Source: Planoprotostelium fungivorum
Taxonomy: Eukaryota; Evosea; Variosea; Cavosteliida; Cavosteliaceae
Assembly: GCA_003024175.1 (NCBI GenBank)
Contig: MDYQ01000005.1
Location: forward strand, 1 to 64,000
Length of the DNA: 64,000 bases
Direction of reading: 5' to 3'
A program made the translations under genes and the position numbers. Below are positions 1-10,728 of this stretch, in pieces. Numbering within the stretch: the stretch's first letter is position 1; each line of letters opens with the position of its first letter. The notes under the pieces are model-generated. The model saw only the letters and a list, made by a program, of their open reading frames with translations, searched no databases and had not been told where the DNA came from.

Positions 1-534
1 ACATCTCAAGAGTATTTTATTCAGGAGCCATCGCTGGTAATTCCAGAGAGGCTCAGACTGGTACCTACACATCCTACGAAGAACCTGTCATTGTCAGCAC
101 AGGAGAGAGGATCTGCTCCTCTGATAAAGAGGTCCCTACATCGATCCTGATTGATCTCTGACACCACTCACCTGCACGAGAACCCACCAGAAACAGAGAG
201 TCCACCACAGACATCCACTCGTCGGCCACCTACACTCTGTCGTCAAACATTTACTCCCGACACAAAAACGGAAATCACTCACCTGAAGGAGGACCAGAGC
301 GGACTCTTCGTCGTGAATCGCGGACAATTCCACTCACCTCTTGAGGACAAAGAAGTTGCTTTGTGGACAGAGGACCAATCCACTCCTCCACCAAAAAGAA
401 CAGAGACCTGGATCGATCTCTCTCACGAACACCTGGAAGAGGTTATCCTGTCCCTGATAATGTGTGATGAGACTTTATCGATCAGTCATTTATGATCGAA
501 TAATGAACACAACATATCAACCTCGGACTCACCT

Positions 535-625
535 GTCCCCTTTGTCTCGGTTCCAGGGATGCAGCGTCTGAGTCCTGTTGGCTGATTGTCAATCTGCATC
601 GAGATCAGAGGTCATCTCCATTTTC
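535..625 (-). repeat. Exon-like repeat module, copy 1
   Basis: On the minus strand this segment has an acceptor-like ATCTCGATGCAG, an exon-like body containing CCGAGACAAAGGGGACAG, and a GTGAGTC donor. It matches the plus-strand segment 1205-1303 over most of its length, including the leading GACCTCTGATCTCGAT. The copy covers both an exon and its flanking intron edges. Confidence 0.6.
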
Positions 626-1204
626 CATGTAACATCATGATGTAAATCACTCACCGAACCTCTACGTCTCCACCCGCCATAGTCCAATTGCTGCTCGTTA
701 CCTATCGACAATTGAAATGGGTTCAAATGTGCTTCACCCAAAAAAGCAAAGACGTTCTTTCCGTCGCTATAATGTCTCGATATCGAAAAGAAGCGTATTC
801 TCCCACCTGATCTCCTTGAGAGCTTCTCCCTACAATTGAAAGCGAGATAAAGACCCCGAACAAAGACGGTTGGCTCAGATTGGGTAGTTTCCACGATCGA
901 TGCGGTGATTTCGAGTTCAATCACGCCAACGATCAGATGAAGATTCCACAACGGCAATTCCTGGCAAACAACACGCCAACCGACAGAGATCGATTGATTA
1001 ACCGCCTCAGATGGCCCTCCATATCGACGGTGAGAGTGGTTGAGTAGATGAGTTCTCCAATTCTACGGTGAGAATGATTCTGAGGGGGGAGGGTTTCTGA
1101 TCTCATTTCAGGGTTTCAGACGAAATCTGAAGGAGCACGTCACGAGATTGTTGCGGATCCATGGATCTACCGAATTTGTAGCTGAAGGTGAGATCTTAAA
1201 GTCG

Positions 1205-1303
1205 ATGGAAATGGAGTTGACCTCTGATCTCGATACAGATCGACAATCACTCAACAAGACTCGAACGCCACATCACTGGGGCCAAGACAAAGGGGAGAGG
1301 TGA
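1205..1303 (+). repeat. Exon-like repeat module, copy 2
   Basis: Plus-strand copy of the same module: GACCTCTGATCTCGATACAG, then a ~60 base exon-like body ending GCCAAGACAAAGGGGAGAG, then GTGAGTCTGAGG. Its body chains in frame with the exon candidates on either side. Confidence 0.6.
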
Positions 1304-1344
1304 GTCTGAGGTTGACGATGCTGTTGATGATAATGAGTGGGTGA

Positions 1345-1402
1345 TGACCTCTGATCTCAATGCAGATCTATCACTGGGACCAAGACAAAGAGACAGGTGA
1401 GT
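1345..1402 (+). repeat. Exon-like repeat module, copy 3 (short)
   Basis: A shortened plus-strand copy, GACCTCTGATCTCAATGCAG followed by a body ending ACCAAGACAAAGAGACAG and the donor GTGAGTCTG. About 30 bases are missing from the start of the body compared with copy 2. Confidence 0.55.
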
Positions 1403-1787
1403 CTGATGTCACTGATGTGGTGATTATGAGGGTGGTAGGAATTGGAATGGGTGAAGATGAAGAATTCATTGATATGATACAGCACAGTTTGGAAGACTGG
1501 TACATGTATGACACTATAATAAACATTGAAGATGAGATTGTGCTTCTATACTGTTGCTATATTGACTAACTCTCTGCACTTTTGTTTCATTGTGTATTGT
1601 GGCACTCTGTTGATAAATGTACTTCACATACACCTTCAGCACAAAGATAGATAACAGATGACATTGGTGTAAGGATAAAGCAGAATGCAACAAACAACCA
1701 AACAAATAATCTAACAAAAAGCATAAACACGACAATAATAGCATGCTTTGAGATATTATCGACAACCAAAAAAGCATTGTAAACGAT

Positions 1788-3331
1788 TTCTGACCTGTTT
1801 CTGACTCAGCAAACTGCGCTGATTCCAACGGTATATGTCACGGTTCACAAAAACGATGCATATGGTGCGTGCGCTATTTTGATTTAACGCACGGAGGCCT
1901 TTATCTCTGATGGTAATGGTTGGACGGTGGTTTAGTAACCATTTCTAGGTAGGTCTTACGTACCTCTACGCGTGGGAACTGAGAAAACAGACCTGGCACC
2001 CTCCCTAAATGAGATAAGACCCCGCGTGCGTTAAATCAAAATAGCGCACGCATGGTATATTTTACACTTTTCTCTGCTATGTTAGTCCGGACGAAAAAAC
2101 TGAATACACCACCGTGTAGCCCAGGTAATTCTACACCTGGGTAAACTGTCATCAATGACCTGACACCTTCCCTAAATGAAATATGGCCTTGCGTGCGCTA
2201 TTTCCAAATAACGCACGTGGCATGACCACTAGTTTTCTGACCTGTTTCTGACTCAGCAAACTGCGCTGATTCCAACGGTATATGTCACGGTTCACAAAAA
2301 CGATGCATATGGTGCGTGCGCTATTTTGATTTAACGCACGCGGGGTCTTATCTCATTAGATCGGANCAGGTCAGAAAACTAGTGGTCATGCCACGTGCGT
2401 TATTTGGAAATAGCGCACGCAAGGCCATATTTCATTTAGGGAAGGTGTCAGGTCATTGATGACAGTTTACCCAGGTGTAGAATTACCTGGGCTACACGGT
2501 GGTGTATTCAGTTTTTTCGTCCGGACTAACATAGCAGAGAAAAGTGTAAAATATACCATGCGTGCGCTATTTTGATTTAACGCACGCGGGCCTTTATCTC
2601 TGATGGTAATGGTTGGATGGTGGTTTACTGTACATTTCTACGTAGGTCTTACGTACCTCTACGCGTGGGAACTGAGAAAACAGACCTGGTGCCCTCCCTA
2701 AATGAGATAAGACCCCGCGTGCGTTAAATCAAAATAGCGCACGCATGGTATATTTTACACTTTTCTCTGCTATGTTAGTCCGGACGAAAAAACTGAATAC
2801 ACCACCGTGTAGCCCAGGTAATTCTACACCTGGGTAAACTGTCATCAATGACCTGACACCTTCCCTAAATGAAATATGTCCTCGTGTGCGCTATTTCCAA
2901 ATAACTCACGTGGCATGACCACTAGTTTTCTGACCTATTTCTGACTCAGCAAACTGCGCTGATTCCAACGGTATATGTCACGGTTCACAAAAACGATGCA
3001 TATGGTGCGTGCGCTATTTTGATTTAACGCACGGAGGCCTTTATCTCTGATGGTAATGGTTGGACGGTGGTTTAGTAACCATTTCTAGGTAGGTCTTACG
3101 TACCTCTACGCGTGGGAACTGAGAAAACAGACCTGGTGCCCTCCCTAAATGAGATAAGACCCCGCGTGCGTTAAATCAAAATAGCGCACGCATGGTATAT
3201 TTTACACTTTTCTCTGCTATGTTAGTCCGGACGAAAAAACTGAATACACCACCGTGTAGCCCAGGTAATTCTACACCTGGGTAAACTGTCATCAATGACC
3301 TGACACCTTCCCTAAATGAAATATGGCCTTG
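1788..3331. repeat. Complex direct and inverted repeat array with hairpins
   Basis: A ~447 bp unit starts at about 1801, recurs from 2248 (cut at about 2365), and recurs from 2941 to 3331. Between 2367 and about 2595 the sequence is the reverse complement of 2016-2244, and it then runs on in direct orientation to 2940. Each unit holds palindromic segments, such as CGTGCGCTATTTTGATTTAA followed by CGCACG and its reverse complement about 150 bp later, so each sub-unit resembles a short element with terminal inverted repeats (MITE-like). Single-base differences separate copies, so they are real duplicates. No protein of the expected size is encoded. The array stops sharply at 3331 in unrelated sequence. 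Confidence 0.85.
2366..2366. other. Ambiguous base (N) at the inverted junction
   Basis: The only N I saw in the window lies exactly where the direct copy ends and the inverted copy begins. The junction may be an assembly join across a repeat rather than the true genomic order. Confidence 0.9.
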
Positions 3332-4353
3332 TTTACCAAACAGCACATAGTGTACTTTCAGAGCACAATGCATCATCCTATAGTGTTAAGAGGCCAAAAT
3401 CCAATTTAGAAAATGTTGCATACACTATGCACTTATGGTCACAGATTGATCCCATAGTTGTTAGTAAAGCTAAAGCGATTTAGCTGAAATGATGAACGCG
3501 ATTTAGCCCAATGTTGCGTATAAACCCTGCCTCTTAGCCACCACCCCCGGAGATTGTACACATTCTCAATCAGCATACACCATCTATTTTGTCTCAACCC
3601 CTTCCTGGGAGACTTCAATTATTTGCTTGGCTACTCTGGATAATGACTACTACTATTTATTACACATTAAGGTGCTATTCCAAACAGATATATCAGAAAA
3701 TGTGTATTGAGATCAGGGTTATGACCCTATTTGGACATCATCACTATCAGATTACATCTTTCCCTTCTTTTCAATTGATGTAACATTCAAATCTTGTTGA
3801 CTAATCAATCTGCGTTGAGATCAGAGGGTTTGGGTTTCCATCTCATAATTACGGTCATCATCATCATCATCTATGCCAGACTCACCTCTTCCCTTCGTCT
3901 CAGCAATAAAGCGTTCAAGTCTTATTGGCTGATTGATCATTGACGTGAGATGGAAATGAGATGTTATCTCCAACCTTGGACTTCGATATCAGCTGCAGAT
4001 TCGTTGGATCGTTTGTTCGCAACGAACTCTGTGCTGCGCCTCCCAAACTTTGTCCAGAGATTGAATTCAAGAATGATATTAGAAATCATCCATCCCACCT
4101 ACTTAAGAGTCCCTCACCGTCGATACATACATATAACGTCCTATTCTTAATTAGTTCTAGATGTGTTTCGGATGCATCCGCGCCTTATGGAACTTGTGAT
4201 ATGATCCAATCTTACCTCAGTGTTCAGATAGGAGGCAATCCATCCTCGCAAGTCTGCCTGAACTGGCCAATTGGTCGGTCGCTCTCTCTCAGCGTGTGTG
4301 TGCCGTTCGTTGGTGTTTCTTCTCTTTGTTCCTCCTAATTTTCTTCTAAGAGC
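3332..4353. other. Gene-free stretch
   Basis: Apart from repeat copy 4 I see no exon chain or recognisable protein here. Open frames are short, overlap on both strands and match no family I know. Composition is more AT-rich than the genic part of the window. Confidence 0.5.
3797..3936 (-). repeat. Exon-like repeat module, copy 4
   Basis: Minus-strand relative of copies 1-3. It has CAATAAGACTTGAACGC in the body, GAGACGAAGGGAAGAG at the exon end and GTGAGTCTGG as donor. A separated GATCAGAGG segment at 3809-3833 matches the leader of the other copies. More diverged and interrupted than the others. Confidence 0.45.
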
Positions 4354-4469
4354 AAAAAAGGTGGTGGGTTTCCGCCGGACTCGAACCGAGAGCGCAAAGG
4401 CCAGACACTCAAACAAGAGGCTGGGCTTTACCACTCCGCCATTGGAGCGCCCGGATTATACGAACCCAC
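4354..4469 (-). tRNA. tRNA-like Pol III locus, isotype unresolved (possible pseudogene)
   Basis: On the minus strand a perfect A box TGGCGGAGTGG (4431-4441) is followed 43 bases later by a perfect B box GGTTCGAGTCC (4377-4387). A run of six T (4354-4359 read on the minus strand) lies where a Pol III terminator is expected. The 43-base box spacing fits a class II tRNA (Leu/Ser) or one with a small intron. GTGGGTT (4364-4370) and AACCCAC (4463-4469) form a 7 bp outer stem, but this leaves about 25 extra bases before the A box. I could not fold a clean acceptor plus anticodon arm, so isotype is not assigned. It could be a degenerate tRNA or a tRNA-derived SINE head. Confidence 0.45.
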
Positions 4470-4838
4470 AAAGGCCAGAAGGATCGGCATTTTGTCAATT
4501 TTGGCGCCAAAATTCCCGCAAGCCCCGTCTCGACGTACACCCTCACGCAGAAGAAGTAATCAAAGATGAAAGAACCTTTATTAATCGATACCGTAGATCC
4601 ACATTCCACATGGAATCATCTTTCGGGGACATCATATGTGACTGCTCAGCCGGACGACCTCTCGATCTCTTGGGAGACAGCTGGATGATCTCGGCCATCC
4701 TCTCTCGATGAGCACAGAGAAATCGACTCGTCCATGCTCCTTGCGTGGCTCAAAAGAAAACGAACTTCGTCACGTGCGACCTCTACGTAAAATGGAATTG
4801 CAGCGGTCGAAATAAAACAAACCCAACGGCAACACAAC
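4470..4838. other. Upstream region, no gene seen
   Basis: Only short overlapping frames without family resemblance. It probably holds the promoter of the following plus-strand gene; I see no clear TATA element. Confidence 0.4.
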
Positions 4839-6270
4839 ATGAAGGAAACTATTCATCTGTTTGTCTTTTTCTCTATACTGTCTCTTTCATTCGGGCAGAA
4901 TATCTCATGCGCTGCATCTCCTCAGGCAGTTCAAGACGTCGGCTATCTTTCTTCTCATCTCCGGCAGAACATCACGTGAGAAGGTGTCATGTATAATGGA
5001 ATTCTGATCCAGAGGCAGAGGAGATAGACAGGGAGTGCATCTCCGTTTAGAAATACAGGTGTGTATTGAGACCCATCGATTCACGTTCACACTGGTTCGT
5101 ATGGAACAGATCCCTTAAAGAACGAACAGATCAATGATGTCAGTACCTGCACAGGATTAACCAATCTGCTGGTTGAATTTTGGCAGTGTGATGCGAGCGG
5201 TAATTACTCGACCACGTCTGACGGTTGGCTGAGAGGGGCTCAGATCTCTGGGCTCAACGGTGACACTCATCCATCCAGCATCACCCTGACATCAGAAGGA
5301 AACATCTCCATCGACTCCATCTTCCCCGGCTGGCCTTCACATCGAGCCGCCCACATCAATCTCCTGGTGAGCGTCTGATGAGATGACGACACACGACCTG
5401 AAGAGAGAAGGTGAGGGGCAATTACACCACCAAGGGTGACATCATCTATGTGGGACAGATCTTCTTCGATGACGCCAGCACTCGCCTGGTGAGCTGCCTG
5501 AGCCGAAGAGTGCGATGAAGAGTGTGTGACGAAGAACAGGTTGCTTCTCAGGATCCATACTCTACCTACGCTGCAGGTCACCCCACTAACAGCAAGGACA
5601 GTGTGTGGCAGACCGTGTCGTACCCTTCCACCGTCAACCTTACCATGGTGTGAATTGATCGATGAGACATCACGATCACCATCACACCCTCACACAGAAG
5701 AACATGATCCCATAGAGAAATAATGACTGACATGGAAACATGATCCATTCATCATCCGTTCGAGTTCATCATCACAGTCGAGATCATCACGAGAGAAGAT
5801 CACGAAGAGAAACCTCCTGACTCGAGCAGATCTTACACGACATCAACAATGGACTGCAGGGAGCCATCGCATTGACAGTGAACACGAGTCACTCCAATGT
5901 GGTCACCACGAGCGCCACACCCTCCACCACTTCAACGACATCGAGCAGCATTCCCACGAATGTCACCGTCTCAGGGACGACACACAAGCATGATGTGGGT
6001 CCGAAGCATCATCATCTCGAACTGACCGAAGAGAGGATAAAGAGCCAGCCGGCTTAAAGACATTCGGAACCATCTTGGGCGTGGGGTTCGTCGTGATCCT
6101 CGTTGTGGCCATCGTGGTGGTGTGCATCGTGGAGAGGAGGAAGATCAGACAGGTGAGAGGGGAAAGACAAGACAAGAAGCTGAAGGGAGAAGGTGACGCA
6201 GGAGATCATTCAGAAGGCAACGCATCACCCCAATCGCTTCGAGAGGCACCAGCTGGAGGAATTCGAATAA
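4839..6270 (+). CDS. Intradiol ring-cleavage dioxygenase-like protein, secreted and membrane-anchored
   Basis: The start at 4839 opens a signal peptide (MKETIHLFVFFSILSLSFG). Exons at 4839-4977, 5013-5058, 5130-5366, 5411-5488, about 5541-5645, about 5830-5993 and two 3' exons chain in frame to TAA 6268-6270. The core carries GVHLRLEIQINDVSTCTGL, VEFWQCDASGNYS, DGWLRG and PGWPSHRAAHINLL, the signature order of intradiol dioxygenases (catechol or protocatechuate dioxygenase fold). Family members normally show PGWY and HIH there; this protein has PGWP and HIN, so one Tyr and one His iron ligand appear replaced and activity is doubtful. A Ser/Thr-rich stretch, one transmembrane helix (ILGVGFVVILVVAIVVVCIV) and a short basic tail follow. 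AATAAA overlaps the stop codon. I infer a surface protein with the dioxygenase-like fold outside the cell. Confidence 0.75.
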
Positions 6271-6356
6271 AAGATGGCGTTGTAGTTTTCGGAATTCGGG
6301 TGAATTGTTTCTCCGGTGTGTGGGTTTACAAAAGATCATTTCGAGACGCCAACGAG

Positions 6357-7932
6357 ATGAGCGAAGAGGAGATAGTGGGTGTCCACAGTATTCCAATGGC
6401 AGACCGAAAGAGGTCAGCTAGTGGGATATTAAGAACGTCCTCACAACATACACCCATCACGGATGCCGTGGCCGCGGCACCCTACATTGTAGAAGAGGAA
6501 GTCGTTAAAGAGTTCTTCACAGTGGCACCGAGTGGACTCGTTCAACCTGAAGATACATTGGACAGAGTGACTCAATTTGTTCACGACCACGTTGCGAGAG
6601 GGAATCGAGTTGTCATTATCACAGTGAGTTGAGAGGAGTCAAAGATCGGAACATGATCTGTCTCAGTCTGGAGGGACCACGGTACCTCTGGAGAAGAACA
6701 CTGTTCGATTCTTGGATAACTTCTCCGGTGGTGGGAGAGGTTCTGCTTCCGTTGAATATTTCATCGAATCTGGTTATGCAGTCATCTTTCTCCACCGAAA
6801 GAACTCCCTCCAACCCTACCAGCGACATTTCATGTTGTTGAAAGATGATCAGTTCTTGGATTATCTGCAGTGGGATGACAACATCAACTCGATCAAGGGT
6901 GAGACACCGCTCATTCGACACAGATGACTGAAGAGATACAGTTCAGAGCGACAACCAGAAGATCAAGACGATGTTACAGAGATACCACAAGGTGAAGAGG
7001 AATCGATCGTTTCCTCTCTCAACGCTGACAGGCCAAATCGGAGCACAAACTGCTGAAGATCTCGTTCAGTACGATACACGAATATCTCTATCTGTTGAAG
7101 GAAGTCTCAGAGAGGATAAGGGTTGCAAAGTCGGCAGGATTAGTCTACGTCGCTGCAGCCGTCTCTGATTTCTATTTACCTTCGGCTAAGATGGTGAGAT
7201 GAACTCGAGATTACGATCACGTTGGTCATCATCGATCGTCATCGACTATGTCTATTCCTCTCTTGTTCGTGACCATCACATCCATCACATGTGCCACATG
7301 TCCGTCGTCACTGTGAACATGATGCTGTCATGATGAGAACCATCTTCTAAAAGATACACACAGGTTGAGCACAAGATCCAATCGATCAAAGGTCCACTCG
7401 ATCTCACACTCGATCCCGTACCCAAGATGCTCGGTGCTCTGAAACATCACTGGGTACCACGTGCTTTCGTCGTCTCTTTCAAGGTCCGCTCTCTTTCCAT
7501 TCTCCTCTCTCCATTTATCTCTCCTTTCACTTCAACTCTCTTCTCCCTTCGTTTCATCTCTCTTCTCCCTTCATTTCATCTCTTCTCTATTCACCTCTGA
7601 TGTTGTTCAGTTGGAGACGGATTACAGTATCCTTCATTACAAGGCCACACAGTCACTTGAGAGATACGGTCACCATCTCGTCATTGGGAATCTCCTTCAG
7701 AACTACAGAAACGAGGTGAGAAGTGAATGTATCGTCTGAGTGCAGACATCGCTTCAAGAGGATGTGTTGCTGACGAAAGAAGGTCTTCCTCTACGATGAC
7801 GCAAAGTCGAGCGAGCCAACGAGTCGAATGACGAGGAGTGAGGAAGAGATGAAGAGCAACGCAGACTTAGAGAAGGAAATCATCGACCAAGTGGTCTCCC
7901 GACACACTCTACACATTGAATTGAACCAATGA
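6357..7932 (+). CDS. Phosphopantothenate--cysteine ligase (PPCS), CoA biosynthesis
   Basis: Seven exons: 6357-6623, 6667-6899, 6942-6991, about 7032-7193, 7364-7483, 7611-7715 and 7783-7932. Eukaryotic PPCS joins cysteine to 4'-phosphopantothenate in the second committed step of coenzyme A synthesis in the cytosol. Visible family signatures are [20 protein letters not shown] near the N-terminal nucleotide-binding region, [25 protein letters not shown], and FKLETD plus VIGNLLQNY toward the C-terminus. About 320 residues, the usual eukaryotic size. The start at 6357 is the first in-frame Met after the upstream gene's stop 87 bases away. It runs codirectionally with the dioxygenase-like gene and converges on the DENN gene. 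Confidence 0.88.
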
Positions 7933-7959
7933 ACACGTTGTATAGACACCAGTAACATA

Positions 7960-8019
7960 ATGAATGCAATGATATCATGAATGCAATGACATCATGAATG
8001 CAATGACATCATGAATGCG
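7960..8019. repeat. 17 bp tandem repeat between convergent genes
   Basis: ATGAATGCAATGACATC is repeated about 3.5 times with one substitution. It lies in the 126 bp gap between the 3' ends of two convergent genes. Confidence 0.8.
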
Positions 8020-8058
8020 TGTGACACACAGAAAGGAACGATGGGCACCAGAAGAGGT

Positions 8059-10728
8059 TTAATTCTGAAATGCCCTGGTGAGAGCATCCATACCAGCGTT
8101 GATGATGTTCCTCTTTGGAGTCCCTGGCTTGGTGGTAGATGCAGCCGACATGTTCGGACTGTTCATCCCCGGTAGGATCGCTGTCTTCGTCTGGAATCCT
8201 GCTTGCTTCTCCTTGAGGTCCGTGATGTTGAACTGTTCTCTTCACTCTCTCTCCTCTTCTTACTCTCACCTCGATCTCTTTCAGCTTGATGTGCAGCGCT
8301 TCGATCTTGGACAGTGTCGATTCTTTCTCTTGCTGTGATGACGTTCAGAAGATGAGTTTGAATGTGCTGTGACTGTGGATGTACGTATATTGGTGAAGAT
8401 GTGAAGGATGGAAGACATACCTCGTAACCTTTGATGAGTGTGCCAAAATGTTCTCTCATCTGAGTGGCATGGCTCTCGGCCTGGCAACAACAATGAGAGA
8501 TGGTTCGTTGTAGACGAAAGGATCACCTCCGTCAGCTTGAGGAAGTAATCGTCGAGATATTCTGAAAAGTGTTGGGTGACAAAGAAGGCAGAGAAGAAGT
8601 CTTTGAACTTCTTCTGTCCCATGTGGTTGATCAACTTGTCGATCTCTGATGTGCTGTCCAGACATCCCCGTGATACAAATGGAATGATGAGAGAGAGGAT
8701 CTCCTGATGGAATCTGTTCTCTCTCAACCTCACGGAGAGTGATCCATGTGAATGACTCACTTTTGTGTTTCGAGCATGATCTTCAGGGCGAGGTCCAGAT
8801 CCTCTGGTGTGGACTTGTACGAGTCTGGGAATTCTTTCATCGGTCCCGCTTTGTTCAGATTCTGGTGGAACGTCTTCAGTCCAGATTCCGTGCGTCAGTC
8901 AAGGTGAAAACGGGCGGGTTGTAGACGAAGAAAGGATATAATTTGTCGCGACGTGGTAGCATGGGTATGGCCGATTTAGGCAGGTTGATGATCTGTTCGT
9001 CGTCACTTGCTCTCATCCGCAAAAGAGGGAGAGAACGGGGATCGAAGGGTCACCTCCTTCTGTGGATGGTCCAGACGGATGACGAGTGCATCCAACTCCG
9101 ATTCGAGGCTGGTCTTCAAAGAGACTACACCCACGAGGAAGGGGACTGTCTGTGTCAGGTACATCACACGTGATTCTCACCTGGTGCTTGTAGACATTCG
9201 GAGAGTTTCGCAGGTACGATGGGAATGCATGGACCCTGCCAAGCGTATGGTCTCAACAGAGGTATCAGACTCAGTCTGTCACTGTGAGAAGAGACATCGT
9301 GAAGAGGGAGACAAGTGAGAGGGAAAGAGGGAGACAAGTAAGAGGGAAAGAGGGAGAGAAAGAAGTGAGAGGGAAAGAGGGAGACAAGTGAGAGGGAGAC
9401 AAGTGAGAGGGAAAGAGGGAGACAAGTGAGAGGGAAAGAGGGAGACAAGTGAGAGGGAAAGAGGGAGACAAGTGAGAGTGAGACAAGTGAGAGGGTGAGA
9501 AGGAGAGTACTCACACGAGGGATGATAAGACACCCATGTTGGGACAGACGATGATGATGCGAGTCTCCACGAGAGCAGCGTTGATGATCTGTAGGATACT
9601 CTCCAGACGGAGAGCCTTGAAGGTGAGGGGTAACGTCCATTCACCCACCAGACGATCCTCATTACCTGCGCCCATCGTCATTCCATCGTCGATTTCACTC
9701 GATGGATGCGATGATCACCACAGGCTCAAATCATTTCATGGTCGATTCGATGAAGGGAGGTATCACCTTCGGGGGCCTTGAATGCCAGAGAATGCAATTC
9801 ACCGGGGATCTTGAAGGTGAGACTGGCTCCTGCACTGGGAACGGGTTGAGAGTAATACCTTCTCGTGTCATCTACATCTCATGCACTCCCTCACGTCTTC
9901 AATATAGACAGAATGTCCTTCGATGCGTTGGAGAGGTCACTGTAGTCCTCAGATTCTGCCGTGCCTCCGTTCATCATCCAACGATTTGAATCTTCTATGA
10001 TGGCTAATCTCTCCCGGGCCAGTATACTGTAGATGATCTGCCCCACATGAGACGATCGATCGAGATGACATCACACCGAGTAGTGGAGTTTGAAGAAAGC
10101 GAAGCGAGAGACGAGACAGTAGACTCGTGTGGTGATGGAAGCCGTTCGTGTCTTGTCGTTCGATTCTTGAGCGGGACGTGTTTCGATGTTGTTGCCCGAG
10201 CTGGTCAATTTACCCGAAAAACTGAGGTTTCTCTGATGATGGAATTGAGATGGAATGGGATGATGCATCAAGTGTCACCTCGTGAACTTCCTTGTTGATG
10301 ACGCAGATGCCCCAAAAGATGTCCTTCTCATGCACCAAGAGGAAGAGAAAAGAGTTTTGTGATTTCTCCAAGACGGATAATTGACCGTAGAGGATGTTGT
10401 GTAACTCGCTGAGAGATCCGGACCTCGCGATCTGTTGCACGTGAGCGAGAGACGATGGAAGATGATCATGTGATTTGATACCCTTCTCGTTTCGGTTGAT
10501 GTGGGGATACAGAACGGAACAATATCGAAGGGCATCTTTTTCGTGCTCTCTGGTGGATATTGATACAAAATGGCGGGTTCTAAGAGATGATTAATGCTTT
10601 ACGTAATCGACGGATCAGAGGTTGGTCTCTCGTTTCACACCTTTGGCAGGTTCTTCTCCTTCTTTTTGAGAAGGGAGTCCAACTACTGCAAAGTATTCGA
10701 ATAGATTTCCCTCTCGAATGGGTTGCAT
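8059..10728 (-). CDS. DENN domain protein (predicted Rab guanine-nucleotide exchange factor)
   Basis: Minus-strand spliced gene from Met at 10728 (MQPIREGNLFEYFAVVGLP) to TAA at 8059. The first exons carry a uDENN signature (LFEYFAVVGLP, then AILYQYPPESTKKMPFDIVP). Then come FLFLLVHEKDIFWGICVIN, the core DENN blocks (LQIINAALVETRIIIVCPNM, LLRPYAWQGPCIPIVPAKL, GVVSLKTSLESELD), and a dDENN-like region (FHQNLNKAGPMKEFPDSYKS, KFKDFFSAFFVTQHFSEYLD). The C-terminus has a predicted coiled coil (STLSKIEALHIKLKEIE). DENN proteins catalyse GDP release from Rab GTPases on membranes. Subfamily is unclear. One intron holds a 23 bp minisatellite. The 5' end faces a TBC Rab GAP 283 bp away. Confidence 0.8.
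9306..9492. repeat. 23 bp minisatellite in a DENN-gene intron
   Basis: About eight copies of GTGAGAGGGAAAGAGGGAGACAA and partial copies. The long Pro/Ser/Leu frames it creates on the minus strand are artefacts, because the flanking exons splice across it in frame. Confidence 0.85.

Larger units (their letters stand above)
1..1400. other. Unresolved exon-like region, hypothetical spliced gene(s)
   Basis: I do not recognise a protein here. The first ~130 bases read open on the plus strand as a fragment with no start. Around 1111-1400 three plus-strand exon candidates chain in frame through standard AG and GTGAGT borders: 1111-1187 (GFRRNLKEHVTRLL...), about 1241-1300 (DRQSLNKTRTPHHWGQDKGE) and about 1365-1396. 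The minus strand also shows at least five GTGAGT donors between 160 and 670, so genes or relics may exist on both strands. Several of these exon-like segments are copies of one another (see the repeat entries). It may be a small expanded gene family, or decayed copies of one. Confidence 0.3.

Noticed and set aside
1788-3331. CRISPR-like or satellite array
   Set aside because: Units are ~447 bp with inverted copies and no short unique spacers, in a eukaryotic intron-rich context; CRISPR is excluded.
1788-3331. LTR-type element
   Set aside because: No coding region, no primer-binding or polypurine signal, and the units are internally palindromic, which favours a MITE- or satellite-like element.
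3961-4711. Overlapping plus-strand frames
   Set aside because: They run through the tRNA-like locus and show no similarity or splice support.
9164-9640. Pro/Ser/Leu tandem-repeat protein on the minus strand
   Set aside because: Produced by the 23 bp minisatellite in a DENN-gene intron; splice sites on both sides keep the DENN frame.
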